Part shown: positions 26,295 to 35,356 of the stretch, one piece after another
How positions within the stretch are numbered: position 1 is the first letter of the stretch
Layout: each line of letters opens with the position of its first letter
The notes under the pieces: generated by a model
Databases searched by the model: none
What the model was told of the DNA's origin: nothing
The model's input: only the letters and a program-made list of their open reading frames with translations
NCBI RefSeq assembly: GCF_014837235.1
Contig: NZ_JACYFT010000001.1
Coordinates: 124,001 to 188,000, forward strand
DNA length: 64,000 bases
DNA from: Limnohabitans radicicola
GTDB lineage: Bacteria; Pseudomonadota; Gammaproteobacteria; Burkholderiales; Burkholderiaceae_C
Direction of reading: 5' to 3'
Translations under genes and position numbers: made by a program

Positions 26295-26843
26295 ATGAGC
26301 TTTGATCGCACCATCCGGCACTGCCGCCAATGCGGCCACCCGGTCGCCAAGCGCCTGCCCGATGACGGCGACACGCGCGAGCGCGACATCTGCACCGTCT
26401 GCAGCACCGTGCACTACATCAACCCCCTGAATGTGGTTGGCACCGTGCCCTGGTGGGAGGACCGCATCCTGCTGTGCAAGCGCAACATCGAGCCCCGTCT
26501 GGGCAAATGGACGCTGCCCGCAGGCTTCATGGAGCTGGGCGAAACCACTGCCCAGGGCGCCGCCCGCGAAACCGTGGAAGAAGCCGGAGCCCAATTCGAG
26601 ATCGAAGACCTGTTCACCGTCATGAGCGTGCCCCGCGTGGGGCAGGTGCATCTGTATTACCGCGCCCGCCTGACCAGCGACCAGTTCGATCCTGGCCACG
26701 AAACGCAAGAAGCCCGGCTGTTCCGCGAAGACGAGATTCCTTGGGAAGAACTGGCCTTTCGCACCGTGCGCGAAACCCTGCAGCGCTACTTCGCGGACCA
26801 GCGGGCGGGCCGCTTTGGCACCCACGCTTTTGACATCGAGTGA
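26295..26843 (+). CDS. Nudix hydrolase with N-terminal zinc ribbon
   Basis: 182 residues. The first 40 hold two CxxC pairs (CRQCG and CTVCS), a zinc ribbon. The Nudix box is complete: G, five residues, E, seven residues, REtVEEAG (GFMELGETTAQGAARETVEE). It hydrolyses nucleoside diphosphates linked to other groups; the zinc ribbon recalls NADH pyrophosphatase NudC, but the protein is shorter and lacks the NudC-specific region, so the substrate may be ADP-ribose or another ADP-sugar. It lies alone between two terminators. Confidence 0.9.
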   Translation: MSFDRTIRHCRQCGHPVAKRLPDDGDTRERDICTVCSTVHYINPLNVVGTVPWWEDRILLCKRNIEPRLGKWTLPAGFMELGETTAQGAARETVEEAGAQFEIEDLFTVMSVPRVGQVHLYYRARLTSDQFDPGHETQEARLFREDEIPWEELAFRTVRETLQRYFADQRAGRFGTHAFDIE

Positions 26844-26901
26844 TTTTTTCAACCACACAGCTGAAAAAGCCCTGGGTGAGACCGGATAATCGCCATGCGT
26901 T

Positions 26902-26917
26902 TTCCCCTTCCGGGGAA
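26902..26917 (+). other. Hairpin in the leader of the small exported protein gene
   Basis: TTCCCC, loop TTCC, GGGGAA, 21 bases before the ATG at 26938. GATAAT at 26885-26890 is a likely -10 (TSS near 26897), so the hairpin would stand at the very 5' end of the message and could protect it from decay. Confidence 0.45.
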
Positions 26918-26937
26918 CATCTTTTCAAAGGTTTTTC

Positions 26938-27174
26938 ATGATCAAGACACTCAGCGCACTCACCCTGAGCCTGCTGGCCGCCAGCGCCATCGCTCAAACT
27001 GCAGCCCCCATGCCTGCGCCCGTGGCACCTGTGGCCCCCGCGGTGGCGCCTGCCGCACCTGCAGTGACCGCCCCGGCCAAAGCCGAAGCGCCTGCCGACA
27101 AAAAGGCCGACAAGAAAAAGGCCCACAAGGCCAAGAAAGCCAAAAATTCAAAGAAGCACAAAAAGGCCGATTGA
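26938..27174 (+). CDS. Small exported Ala/Pro-rich and Lys-rich protein
   Basis: 78 residues with three clear parts: a signal peptide (MIKTLSALTLSLLAASAIAQ, cut after AIA), a 30-residue Ala/Pro/Val stretch, and a strongly basic tail in which about half the residues are lysine. The mature protein would be periplasmic or surface-exposed and highly positively charged. AAAGG precedes the ATG, and its own promoter-like box and terminator frame it. I do not recognise a family with known function; similar low-complexity exported proteins are common in Comamonadaceae. It might bind anionic polymers, but this is inference. Confidence 0.72.
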   Translation: MIKTLSALTLSLLAASAIAQTAAPMPAPVAPVAPAVAPAAPAVTAPAKAEAPADKKADKKKAHKAKKAKNSKKHKKAD

Positions 27175-27195
27175 ACCCGCTTCCCCGACAGTCAA

Positions 27196-27222
27196 CAAGG
27201 CCCCATAGCTGGGGCCTTTTTG
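27196..27222 (+). terminator. Terminator of the small exported protein gene
   Basis: AAGGCCCC, loop ATAG, then CTGGGGCCTT and TTT. It ends 20 bases before the convergent acyl-CoA ligase stop. Confidence 0.88.
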
Positions 27223-27243
27223 CTGGGTGCCGCCTGCCAGGCG

Positions 27244-28890
27244 TCAGACATCAATGGCCGCAGCCGATCCGGCCTGCTTGCGCAGCTCGAACTTCTGGAT
27301 CTTGCCCGTGCTGGTCTTGGGCAACTCGCCAAACACCACCGCACGCGGCACCTTGAAGCCTGCCAGATGCTGCTTGCAGTGCGCCACGATGGCTTCGGGC
27401 GTGGTGGTGGCCCCGGCCTTGAGCTCTACAAAAGCGCAGGGTGTCTCGCCCCAACGCGCATCGGGCTTGGCCACCACGGCTGCAGCCAGCACATCGGGGT
27501 GGCGGTACAGCACGTCTTCCACTTCGATGGACGAGATGTTCTCGCCGCCCGAGATGATGATGTCCTTGCTGCGGTCCTTGATCTTGATGTAGCCGTCGGG
27601 GTACTGCACCGCCAGATCCCCGCTGTGGAACCAGCCCCCAGCAAAGGCTTCTTGTGTGGCCTTGGGGTTCTTCAGGTAGCCCTTCATGGCGATGTTGCCC
27701 CGGAACATGATCTCGCCCATGGTCTCGCCGTCCTGCGGCACGGGCTGCATGGTTTCAGGGTTCAACACACGCACATCGCGCTCCAGGTGGTAGCGCACGC
27801 CCTGGCGCGCGTTCAGGCGGGCCCGCTCGCCAATGTCCAACTGCTGCCAGTCCTCGTGCTTGGCGCAAACCGTGGCCGGGCCGTACACCTCGGTCAGGCC
27901 ATACACATGGGTCAAATCAAAGCCCATCTGCTCCATGCCCTCGATCATGGATGCAGGCGGCGCAGCACCCGCCACCATGGCCTTGACACCTGCGGGCACG
28001 CCCTCCTTCATGCTCGCTGGCGCATTGACCAGCAGGCCATGCACGATGGGCGCGCCACAGTAATGTGTCACGCCGTGCTGGCGGATCGCGTCGAACACCG
28101 CCTGCGGCTCCACGCGGCGCAGGCACACGTTTACCGCTGCACGCGCCGCCACCGTCCAGGGGAAGCACCAGCCATTGCAGTGGAACATGGGCAGTGTCCA
28201 CAAATACACCGCGTGCTTGGGCATGTCCCATTCCAGCACGTTTGAGATGGCATTGGTCGCCGCCCCACGATGGTGATAAACCACGCCCTTGGGGTTGCCT
28301 GTGGTGCCGCTCGTGTAATTCAAGGCAATCGCGTCCCACTCATCAGCAGGCAAGTCCCAGGCAAACAGCGGGTCACCTCCGGCCACGAAGTCTTCGTAGC
28401 TCAACGTGCCAAGTTTTTCGGCGGGGCCGCTGTACAGGGCGTCCTCCACGTCGATCACCAGCAGCGGCGCCTTGGACTGGCGCAGCGCCAGGGCCTTTTT
28501 CATGGTGCCCGAAAACTCCGGGTCCACGATCACCGCCTTGGCCTCGCCGTGGTCGAGCATGAAGGCGATGGTTTCAGGGTCCAGTCGGGTGTTGAGGGTG
28601 TTGAGCACGGCACCCGCCATGGGAATGCCGAAGTGCGCCTCCACCATGGGCGGGGTGTTGGGCAGCATCACCGCCACGGTGTCGTTCTTGCCTATGCCTG
28701 CCTGGCGCAAAGCGCTGGCCAGGCGGCGTGTGCGGGCATAGGTCGTGGCCCAGTCCTGGCGCAGATCGCCGTGCGCCACCGCCAGACGGTTGGGGTACAC
28801 CTCGGCCGTGCGCTCAATGAAGGACAGGGGCGACATGGGCGCATGGTTGGCGGGCGTCTTGGGCAAATCCTGGTCGTAAATGCTGCTCAC
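27244..28890 (-). CDS. AMP-dependent acyl-CoA synthetase
   Basis: 548 residues. The adenylation motif YTSGTTGNPKGVVYHH, the A5 motif VYGLTEVYGP, HSGDLAVQYPDGYIKIKDRS and the C-terminal lysine in LPKTSTGKIQKFELR are all present. It makes acyl-CoA from a carboxylic acid, ATP and CoA. The sequence resembles medium-chain or methylmercaptopropionate (DmdB-like) ligases; substrate is not certain. It starts with GTG at 28890, with GAGGAG seven bases before. It is divergent from dnaG. Confidence 0.9.
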   Translation of the reverse strand: MSSIYDQDLPKTPANHAPMSPLSFIERTAEVYPNRLAVAHGDLRQDWATTYARTRRLASALRQAGIGKNDTVAVMLPNTPPMVEAHFGIPMAGAVLNTLNTRLDPETIAFMLDHGEAKAVIVDPEFSGTMKKALALRQSKAPLLVIDVEDALYSGPAEKLGTLSYEDFVAGGDPLFAWDLPADEWDAIALNYTSGTTGNPKGVVYHHRGAATNAISNVLEWDMPKHAVYLWTLPMFHCNGWCFPWTVAARAAVNVCLRRVEPQAVFDAIRQHGVTHYCGAPIVHGLLVNAPASMKEGVPAGVKAMVAGAAPPASMIEGMEQMGFDLTHVYGLTEVYGPATVCAKHEDWQQLDIGERARLNARQGVRYHLERDVRVLNPETMQPVPQDGETMGEIMFRGNIAMKGYLKNPKATQEAFAGGWFHSGDLAVQYPDGYIKIKDRSKDIIISGGENISSIEVEDVLYRHPDVLAAAVVAKPDARWGETPCAFVELKAGATTTPEAIVAHCKQHLAGFKVPRAVVFGELPKTSTGKIQKFELRKQAGSAAAIDV

Positions 28891-28961
28891 GGTGTACTCC
28901 TCGGGTATTCAGGGGCCGATTTCAATGCATGGGACTGACAGGAGGCTGAAGCCGGATGGGC

Positions 28962-28973
28962 GACAATCACCCC
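28962..28973 (+). promoter_or_regulatory. dnaG -10 element, leaderless start
   Basis: GACAAT at 28962-28967, then six bases and the ATG at 28974. A competing arrangement exists: GGAGG at 28941-28945 stands ten bases before an in-frame ATG at 28956, which would add six residues. The 28974 start matches the usual DnaG N-terminus better. Confidence 0.45.
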
Positions 28974-30938
28974 ATGGCGATCCCCCAGTCATTCTTGCAG
29001 GAACTGCTCAACCGTGTCGACGTGGTCGAGGTGGTGGGCAAGTACGTCCAGCTCAAGAAGGGCGGCGCCAACTTCATGGGGCTGTGCCCCTTCCACGGTG
29101 AAAAATCCCCCAGCTTCAGCGTCAGCCCCACCAAACAGTTCTTCCACTGCTTTGGCTGCGGCAAGAACGGCAATGCCATCGGCTTCCTGATGGAGCACAC
29201 GGGCATGACCTTCATCGAGGCCGTCAAGGACCTGGCCCAGCAAGTGGGCATGCAGGTGCCCGAAGAACAGCAGTCGCCCGAAGACCGTGCCCGTGCTGCT
29301 GCCGCCAAAGCCAAGCAGGACAGCCTGACCGATGTGCTCGAAAAAGCCGGGGCGTCTTACCGCGAACACCTCAAGACCAGCCAGCGGGCCATCGCCTACC
29401 TCAAGGGCCGGGGCCTGTCCGGCCAGATCGCCAAGCGCTTTGGCCTGGGCTATGCGCCCGAGGGCTGGCGCAGTCTGGCCAGTGTTTTTCCGGAATACGA
29501 CAACCCGCTGCTGGCCGAATCGGGCCTGGTGATCGTCAACGAAGAAGACGACAAACGCTACGACCGCTTTCGCGACCGGATCATGTTCCCGATCCGCAAC
29601 ATCAAGGGCGAATGCATCGGCTTTGGCGGCCGGGTGATCGGCGACGGCACGCCCAAGTACCTGAACTCCCCCGAAACCCCGGTCTTCCACAAAGGCCGCG
29701 AGCTCTACGGCCTGTACGAAGCCCGCGAAGCGCTGCACAGCGCGGGCTACGTGCTGGTGACCGAAGGCTACATGGACGTGGTGGCCCTGGCCCAGCTGGG
29801 CTTTGCCAACGCCGTGGCCACCCTGGGCACCGCCTGCACGCCCGACCATGTGCAAAAGCTGTTCCGCTTCACCGACTCGGTGGTGTTCAGCTTTGACGGT
29901 GACGGCGCAGGTCGCCGCGCCGCCCGCAAGGCGCTCGACGGTGCCCTGCCCTACGCCACCGATGTGCGCAGCATCAAGTTTTTGTTTTTGCCAGCCGAGC
30001 ACGACCCCGACAGCTACGTGCGCGAGTTCGGCCAGGACGCCTTTGCCGAGCAGATCAAACAGGCCATGCCCCTGTCGCGCTTTCTGATCGAAGCGGCCAG
30101 CGCCGACTGCGATTTGCACACCGCCGAGGGGCGAGCCCGCCTGTCCAGCCAGGCCCGCCCGCTGTGGCAGCTGTTGCCCGAGGGCGCGCTCAAGCAGCAG
30201 CTGCTGGCCGAACTGGCCCAACTCATCCAGCTCGAAACCGCTGGACTGGAGCGCCTGTGGGGCCAGCAAGCGGCCAGCGACCAGCGCTTTGCGCCTGCTG
30301 CCTCGCCCGCAGCAGCCGCGCCAACCCGGCAAGCTGCGCCGCCCCCGGAATACGCGGGCTATGCCAGCTCCAGCGCGCCAGCCAAAAGCTGGCCACGCAA
30401 ATTCGACAAAGGCTCGGGCAACAGCCGCTGGCGCAGAACCGCGCCACCGCCCAACACCGGGCCACGCACCTTGCCCGCCAGCCGCGCCGACCACGCCGCA
30501 CGCCTGCTGCTGGGCAACATGGCCTTGTGGGAAACATTGGCCAGTGAAGACCAGGCCATGCTGTGCGAGCTGCCCATGCCCCACGGCATGTTGTTCGCCT
30601 GGATGGAGGCACAGTTCCACGAACACGGCCCCCTGGGTTGGTCAGCGCTCAAGGCCGAAATGCAAGGCCAACTCTTTGCCGAGCAGGCCGAGCGCTGGAT
30701 GGCCCAGCACGCCTTGGGTGCGGGCGACGACCCCACACCACCCGACATCCATGAAGCACGCCAGGAGTTGCGCGGCTTGCTGAATTTGTTGCTGATTGAC
30801 CGCTTGAAACAGCTCGAAACCGAGGCGCTGACACAAGCGCAAAGCGGCAAGGACCCGGAGGCCCTCAAACGGTACGAAAGCCTGTACCGCAGACGGCTGG
30901 AGTTGAGCGCCCAAAGCCGGTCAGTCGCCAGCGACTGA
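28974..30938 (+). CDS. dnaG: DNA primase
   Basis: 654 residues. It makes RNA primers for replication. The CHC2 zinc-binding domain has C38, H41, C59 and C62 (CPFHGEKSPSF, HCFGCG). The Toprim core has VTEGYMDVVALAQ and FSFDGDGAGRRAA. A Pro/Ala-rich linker (about 435-500) leads to the C-terminal DnaB-interacting helices. Two starts are possible, 28956 (with a ribosome site) and 28974 (leaderless context, family N-terminus MAIPQSFLQELL); I use the second. It is convergent with cysE, 14 bases apart. No rpoD or rpsU follows, unlike in E. coli. Confidence 0.95.
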   Translation: MAIPQSFLQELLNRVDVVEVVGKYVQLKKGGANFMGLCPFHGEKSPSFSVSPTKQFFHCFGCGKNGNAIGFLMEHTGMTFIEAVKDLAQQVGMQVPEEQQSPEDRARAAAAKAKQDSLTDVLEKAGASYREHLKTSQRAIAYLKGRGLSGQIAKRFGLGYAPEGWRSLASVFPEYDNPLLAESGLVIVNEEDDKRYDRFRDRIMFPIRNIKGECIGFGGRVIGDGTPKYLNSPETPVFHKGRELYGLYEAREALHSAGYVLVTEGYMDVVALAQLGFANAVATLGTACTPDHVQKLFRFTDSVVFSFDGDGAGRRAARKALDGALPYATDVRSIKFLFLPAEHDPDSYVREFGQDAFAEQIKQAMPLSRFLIEAASADCDLHTAEGRARLSSQARPLWQLLPEGALKQQLLAELAQLIQLETAGLERLWGQQAASDQRFAPAASPAAAAPTRQAAPPPEYAGYASSSAPAKSWPRKFDKGSGNSRWRRTAPPPNTGPRTLPASRADHAARLLLGNMALWETLASEDQAMLCELPMPHGMLFAWMEAQFHEHGPLGWSALKAEMQGQLFAEQAERWMAQHALGAGDDPTPPDIHEARQELRGLLNLLLIDRLKQLETEALTQAQSGKDPEALKRYESLYRRRLELSAQSRSVASD

Positions 30939-30952
30939 CCTGAGCCAGGGGC

Positions 30953-31720
30953 TCATTTGCCCACCAGCTCGTTGAGCTTGTCGGCTTCGAAGGTCTCGCT
31001 GCGGGCCGCATCACCGGGCATCTGCACCTGTTGCTGGGCACACAACTGCTCCACGGCTTTCCAGAGCATGGCGATCTGGTGCTCCTGACCTGCGGCGTTG
31101 TCGATCAGGCCGCGAAGCGCCTGGCTGACCGGATCGTCTTCCTGGGTGATGCCATAGGCGTTGAACTTGCGGTCGGTGCCCGACACATCGGCACTCTCAC
31201 CCGCCTTGGACGGGATGATGCGAGCCGGAATGCCCACCGCCGTGGCCCCGGCAGGCACGGGCTTGATGACCACCGCATTGCTGCCGATCTTGGCACCATC
31301 GCCCACCACAAAGCCGCCCAGCACCTTGGCACCCGCGCTCACCACCACGTCCTTGCCCAGCGTCGGGTGGCGCTTGGTGCCTTTGTAGAGCGATGTACCA
31401 CCCAGAGTCACCCCTTGGTAGATGGTGCATCCGTCACCGATTTCAGCGGTCTCGCCCACCACCACGCCCATGGCGTGGTCAAAAAACACACGGTGGCCAA
31501 TCTTGGCACCAGGGTGGATTTCGATACCTGTCAGCCAGCGCGAGATGTGCGAAATGAAACGCCCCAGCCACTTGAAGCCGTGGTTCCAGCACCAATGCGC
31601 CCGGCGGTGCAGGATCAAGGCATGCAGGCCCGGGTAGCAGGTGAGCACTTCCCAGGCGCTGCGGGCGGCCGGGTCGCGTTCAAGGATGCACTGGATGTCG
31701 GCGTGAAGGCGGGAAAACAT
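30953..31720 (-). CDS. cysE: Serine O-acetyltransferase
   Basis: 255 residues. It transfers acetyl from acetyl-CoA to serine, the first step to cysteine. The hexapeptide-repeat left-handed beta-helix is clear: [46 protein letters not shown]. The active-site His-Asp pair is in FFDHAMG. The C-terminal tail of about 75 residues after the helix is longer than in the minimal form. The ATG at 31720 has GGAG before it and also a TAGACT box eight bases upstream. It follows trmJ by 22 bases on the same strand. Confidence 0.94.
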   Translation of the reverse strand: MFSRLHADIQCILERDPAARSAWEVLTCYPGLHALILHRRAHWCWNHGFKWLGRFISHISRWLTGIEIHPGAKIGHRVFFDHAMGVVVGETAEIGDGCTIYQGVTLGGTSLYKGTKRHPTLGKDVVVSAGAKVLGGFVVGDGAKIGSNAVVIKPVPAGATAVGIPARIIPSKAGESADVSGTDRKFNAYGITQEDDPVSQALRGLIDNAAGQEHQIAMLWKAVEQLCAQQQVQMPGDAARSETFEADKLNELVGK

Positions 31721-31734
31721 AGGCTCCAAGTCTA
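31721..31734 (-). promoter_or_regulatory. Possible cysE -10 element near the start codon
   Basis: Minus-strand TAGACT (31734-31729) eight bases before the cysE ATG, in the 22-base gap after trmJ. Because GGAG is also present, the message could be read either from a near-leaderless start or from the trmJ transcript. Confidence 0.35.
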
Positions 31735-31742
31735 TCGCTTGC

Positions 31743-32483
31743 TCAATGCCCTTGTGGGGGTCGACGGGCAGCTTCCATCATGACCTTGGCCACGCCGCGC
31801 AAAATGTGGATTTCCTCGGGCTGCAGATCGGCCCGATTGAACAGTTGGTTCAGTCTGGGCATGAGCTTTTTGGGCGCCGCCGGGTCCAGAAAACCGATCT
31901 CGGTCAAAGCCTGCTCCCAGTGACCCAGCATGCCCGCTACCTGCTGGGCATCGGCCCTGTCCACAGGGCTGGCCGCTGCCTGCACCGGGAAACCGCCCAG
32001 CGCCATGCGCCAGTCGTAGGCGACGACCTGGATGGCCGAGCCCAGGTTGAGCGAGCCAAACGTCGGATTCGTCGGGATCGAGAGCGCCACATGGCAGCGG
32101 TAGACGTCCTCGTTTTTCATGCCGTAGCGCTCAGAGCCAAACAAAAAGGCCACCGACTGCTCGGGCGCACCAGGTCGGGTCAATTCGGCAAAGTGTTCAC
32201 GCGGGGCCCGAGTGGGTGGCCCGAAGTCGCGCGGCGTCATGGCCGTGGCGCACAAATGGGTCACCCCGTCGAGCGCCTCATCGAGCGTCTCGACCACACG
32301 GGCCTTGGCCAGCACGTCGTTGGCCCCGCTGGCGCGCTGAATGGTCTCTTCCTTGCGCAGCACGTTCTGCCAGCGCGGCTTGACCAGCACCAGCTCGTCA
32401 AAGCCCATGACTTTCATGGCCCGGGCCGCAGCGCCCACATTGCCGGCATGGCTGGTTTCGATCAGGATGAATCGGGTTTTCAT
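31743..32483 (-). CDS. trmJ: tRNA (cytidine/uridine-2'-O)-methyltransferase TrmJ
   Basis: 246 residues of the SpoU/SPOUT class. [20 protein letters not shown] at the N-terminus, [19 protein letters not shown] and [20 protein letters not shown] are the three knot motifs. It methylates the ribose at position 32 of tRNA anticodon loops. The ATG at 32483 is preceded by GACAAT at six bases. Next to suhB (divergent) and cysE, an order also seen around E. coli suhB-trmJ. Confidence 0.92.
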   Translation of the reverse strand: MKTRFILIETSHAGNVGAAARAMKVMGFDELVLVKPRWQNVLRKEETIQRASGANDVLAKARVVETLDEALDGVTHLCATAMTPRDFGPPTRAPREHFAELTRPGAPEQSVAFLFGSERYGMKNEDVYRCHVALSIPTNPTFGSLNLGSAIQVVAYDWRMALGGFPVQAAASPVDRADAQQVAGMLGHWEQALTEIGFLDPAAPKKLMPRLNQLFNRADLQPEEIHILRGVAKVMMEAARRPPQGH

Positions 32484-32495
32484 GCCCCGATTGTC
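32484..32495 (-). promoter_or_regulatory. trmJ -10 element, leaderless start
   Basis: Minus-strand GACAAT (32495-32490), six bases, ATG at 32483. No Shine-Dalgarno sequence. The spacing equals that of the dnaX, glnS and dnaG cases. Confidence 0.5.
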
Positions 32496-32519
32496 CATGC
32501 AAGTCCTGGGGCCAGTGCT

Positions 32520-32891
32520 TCAGGCCAGTGAAAAGTGACGCACCGCCACCAGGCTCAGGGTGAGGCAAAACGCCATAGCGCCCGAGCGGATCAGTCCATG
32601 GAGCGTGGCATCGGCTCTGCGCCTGCGCCACAACACCACCAAGGCCGACGCCAAAAAAGGCGAGAGGATCAAATTCACCCAACGCAAAGGCGTCCAAACC
32701 AGCAAGGCATGGCTCCACATCACCACCGACAACAAGCCCGCCAAAGCCCCGACAGCCAAAGTCCCCAGCAGATCGATCATCCACCGCACGGCTCTGGGCT
32801 CTTGGCGGGGTTCACGCAACAACAGAAATGGCAGGTTAGGCAAACCATTGATGAGCATTTCGCCCAACAACCACAGCAAAAAATCAAGCAC
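32520..32891 (-). CDS. Small membrane protein of unknown function
   Basis: 123 residues with three to four hydrophobic segments (start to about 25, about 38-58, about 68-85, about 105-120). GTG start at 32891 preceded by AAGGAG at a good distance. No family recognised. It lies upstream of trmJ on the same strand, with 36 bases between, in which trmJ has its own -10-like box. Confidence 0.65.
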   Translation of the reverse strand: MLDFLLWLLGEMLINGLPNLPFLLLREPRQEPRAVRWMIDLLGTLAVGALAGLLSVVMWSHALLVWTPLRWVNLILSPFLASALVVLWRRRRADATLHGLIRSGAMAFCLTLSLVAVRHFSLA

Positions 32892-33132
32892 AAACGCTCC
32901 TTGGGACTGGTTTCGACCTGTCCGTGGATTGTGCTTTCAATCTCACCTTAAGTTCACTTTGGTCTTCAATCAAAGTAAGCAAATGAATCCCTCAGGGCAT
33001 GGCGTTTCGTATGTCGTCAGCAGACAAGGAGGATCCTTAGATCTCCTGCGCCAAGCATTTGTTCATTTATGCGAAAATACGCACTTCACCTGCGCGATCG
33101 TGCGCTGGTCAATCCAGCTCTTCACACAATTC

Positions 33133-34065
33133 ATGTCGTCCACACTCCACCCCATGCTCAACGTGGCCATCAAGGCTGCGCGCGCCGCTGGCGCGATCAT
33201 CAACCGCGCGGCCCTCGATGTCGAATCCGTTCGGATTTCGCAAAAGCAGGTCAACGACTTCGTGACCGAGGTGGATCACGCCAGTGAAGCCGTCATCATC
33301 GAGACGCTGCTCACCGCCTACCCCGACCACGGCATCCTGGCCGAAGAATCGGGCAGCACGCATGGCAACCCGGGCGCTGACCACATCTGGATCATCGACC
33401 CCCTGGACGGCACCACCAACTTCATCCACGGCTTTCCCGTTTACTGCGTGAGCATTGCCCTGCAAGTGCGCGGCAAGATCGAGCAAGCCGTCATTTACGA
33501 CCCCAGCCGCAACGACCTGTTCACCGCCACCAAGGGCCGTGGCGCGTTCATGAACGAACGCCGCATCCGCGTGAGCAAGCGCACCCGCCTGCCGGAGTGC
33601 CTGATCTCCACAGGTTTTCCCTTCCGCAAGGGCGACAACTTCAACAACTACCTGCGCATGATGGGCGACGTGATGCAACGCACCGCTGGTCTGCGCCGTC
33701 CCGGTTCTGCCGCGCTGGACCTGGCCTATGTGGCCGCAGGCTTCACCGACGGCTTCTTTGAAACCGGCCTGTCCCCCTGGGACGTGGCTGCGGGATCGCT
33801 GCTCGTGACCGAGGCGGGCGGTCTGGTGGGCAACTTCACGGGCGAGTCCGACTTCCTGGAACAAAAGGAATGCCTGGCAGGCGCCCCGCGCATTTACGGC
33901 CAGTTGGTCAGCATCCTGGGCAAATACAGCAAATTCGCCAGCGCAGGCGACAAGGCCGCGGTGCGTGCCGCGGTCGAAACGCTCAAGCGCGGTGGCGCAG
34001 CTGCCGAAGGCGAAGACACTGGGCTCAACGCCCCCGCTGACGACACCAACAACGCACCGTTTTGA
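33133..34065 (+). CDS. suhB: Inositol-1-monophosphatase family protein SuhB
   Basis: 310 residues. Metal-binding motifs of the phosphatase are intact: [20 protein letters not shown] and [17 protein letters not shown]. In E. coli SuhB also takes part in rRNA antitermination. The open frame runs upstream for nearly 200 codons, but the ATG at 33133 ([17 protein letters not shown]) gives the family start. The C-terminal 45 residues, Ala- and Asp-rich, extend past the usual end near residue 265. The 240 bases before it contain a hairpin with an AGGAG arm at about 33028-33049. Confidence 0.93.
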   Translation: MSSTLHPMLNVAIKAARAAGAIINRAALDVESVRISQKQVNDFVTEVDHASEAVIIETLLTAYPDHGILAEESGSTHGNPGADHIWIIDPLDGTTNFIHGFPVYCVSIALQVRGKIEQAVIYDPSRNDLFTATKGRGAFMNERRIRVSKRTRLPECLISTGFPFRKGDNFNNYLRMMGDVMQRTAGLRRPGSAALDLAYVAAGFTDGFFETGLSPWDVAAGSLLVTEAGGLVGNFTGESDFLEQKECLAGAPRIYGQLVSILGKYSKFASAGDKAAVRAAVETLKRGGAAAEGEDTGLNAPADDTNNAPF

Positions 34066-34095
34066 GCCCCCGAGCCTCGCGAGCTGGCCTTCGGG

Positions 34096-34557
34096 TCAGT
34101 GACGCCGGACATGCTCTTGCCGAATGGCCGCATCCATCGTGCCAATGAGCATGTTCAGCTCGCGCACGAGGATTTTCAGCACATCGTCCATCGTGACCAG
34201 GCCCATCAGCTCATCCTGAGCATCGACCACGGGCAGTCGGCGTACGCCATGGTCGCGCATCGCCCGCATCAGGTCGGTCAGTGAATCGGCCTCGGCCACC
34301 GTGATCAGCCGCTCCGACATGATGTCCTCCAGACACAAGGGCTCAGCTTGGAGGCCTGTGGCCACCACAGCCATCACGATGTCGCGATCGGTCACCATGC
34401 CGCAAACCCGGCGGCTGCCGTTGTCTTCGTCAACCACCACCACCGACCCCACATGGTCTTCGCGCATCAGCTGTGCGGCCGCCACCAAAGAAGTTTGTCG
34501 GTAGCCCACGGTGACCTTGCGCTTGCAAATTTCGCCGGCCGTCAGTTGTTTGCCCAT
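34096..34557 (-). CDS. Tandem CBS domain protein
   Basis: 153 residues forming one Bateman module. First CBS about residues 10-70 (AAQLMREDHVGSVVVVDED, CGMVTDRDIVM), second about 80-140 (ITVAEADSLTDLMRAMRDHG, VRRLPVVDAQDELMGLVTM). Such modules sense adenine nucleotides. No catalytic domain is attached. AGGAG precedes the ATG. It lies just downstream of the Hsp20 gene on the same strand, 73 bases away; both are often stress genes in proteobacteria. Confidence 0.88.
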   Translation of the reverse strand: MGKQLTAGEICKRKVTVGYRQTSLVAAAQLMREDHVGSVVVVDEDNGSRRVCGMVTDRDIVMAVVATGLQAEPLCLEDIMSERLITVAEADSLTDLMRAMRDHGVRRLPVVDAQDELMGLVTMDDVLKILVRELNMLIGTMDAAIRQEHVRRH

Positions 34558-34630
34558 GCTTTTGCTCCTGATCATTCCAGATGGGTTGGGGCCACTGGCC
34601 AGCGCCACAGCACTGGCCTGACCCACGGCC

Positions 34631-35065
34631 TCAAGCGATCTTGAGCATGTGGCTTTGGCCATTGGGCTTTTTGGGCAAGGTCAGCTGCAACACACCGTTT
34701 TCGTATTTGGCCTGGGCAGCCGACTGGTCCACGCTCTCACCCAAGGCGAAACTGCGCGCGACACTGCCGTAATAGCGTTCGCTGCGGATCACTTTGGAGC
34801 CCTCTTTTTCTTCCTTCTCTTTTTTGACCTCTGCGCTCACCGACACCTGATTGCCGTCCACCGACACCTTGATGTCTTCCTTGCGGACACCCGGAATCTC
34901 GGCTTTGACAAAGAAATGGCGCTCGTCTTCGGACAGGTCCAGGCGCATCTGGGGTTCGCCTTCCATCATGCGGTAGACGGGGCGCAAGGCAAACCCCTTG
35001 AAGAAATCGTCGCTGAATGGGTCGCGCAGTTCGCTGAAGGGGTTGAATCGTGCAAGGTTGCTCAT
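34631..35065 (-). CDS. Small heat shock protein, Hsp20/alpha-crystallin family
   Basis: 144 residues. The alpha-crystallin domain runs from about residue 40 to 135: ERHFFVKAEIPGVRKEDIKV, YENGVLQLTLPKK with the GVL motif. An N-terminal arm with FNPFSELRDPFSDDFF and a short LKIA end complete it. It holds unfolded proteins without ATP. The ATG at 35065 has GGAGA before it; the longer upstream frame lacks similarity. No clear sigma-32 promoter was found in the leader. Confidence 0.92.
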   Translation of the reverse strand: MSNLARFNPFSELRDPFSDDFFKGFALRPVYRMMEGEPQMRLDLSEDERHFFVKAEIPGVRKEDIKVSVDGNQVSVSAEVKKEKEEKEGSKVIRSERYYGSVARSFALGESVDQSAAQAKYENGVLQLTLPKKPNGQSHMLKIA

Positions 35066-35356
35066 GGGTGTTCTCCGTTGAATGGATGGGCAGCAGTGCT
35101 GCATGGTTGGGAGGCTGTCACCCTCCCTGACCTGCCAAATGGCAGACCAGGCACCACTGTCCAGGAATTCACGATCCCGATCAGTTGACCAATTCACACA
35201 GCCGGACCCAAGGCATGTCCAATCAAGGGGCATCACAGGCACAACAATAAATTTCTGCCCAGACCGGGATTGCCACTGTTTTTAAAGATAATTTGAGTTG
35301 CCTAGGTGGCAGCAGCCCACCCTCTGTCGCCGCCGCGATCATTGGCCTCGTCATTG
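35066..35356. other. Divergent intergenic region between Hsp20 and mutS
   Basis: About 290 bases without a gene. It holds two short perfect palindromes, CTGCCAAATGGCAG-type at 35132-35145 and GCAGCA/TGCTGC at about 35084-35097, both in the Hsp20 leader, and an AT-rich stretch at 35245-35300 with TAAAGATAATTT that probably contains promoters. No certain -35/-10 pair. Confidence 0.45.

Noticed and set aside
28989-30626. Long minus-strand frame opposite dnaG
   Set aside because: No domain signature; dnaG zinc and Toprim motifs are intact on the plus strand.
35066-35305. Sigma-32 promoter for the Hsp20 gene
   Set aside because: Searched the minus strand for CTTGAA plus CCCCAT-like elements with 12-15 bases between; only partial matches, none convincing.
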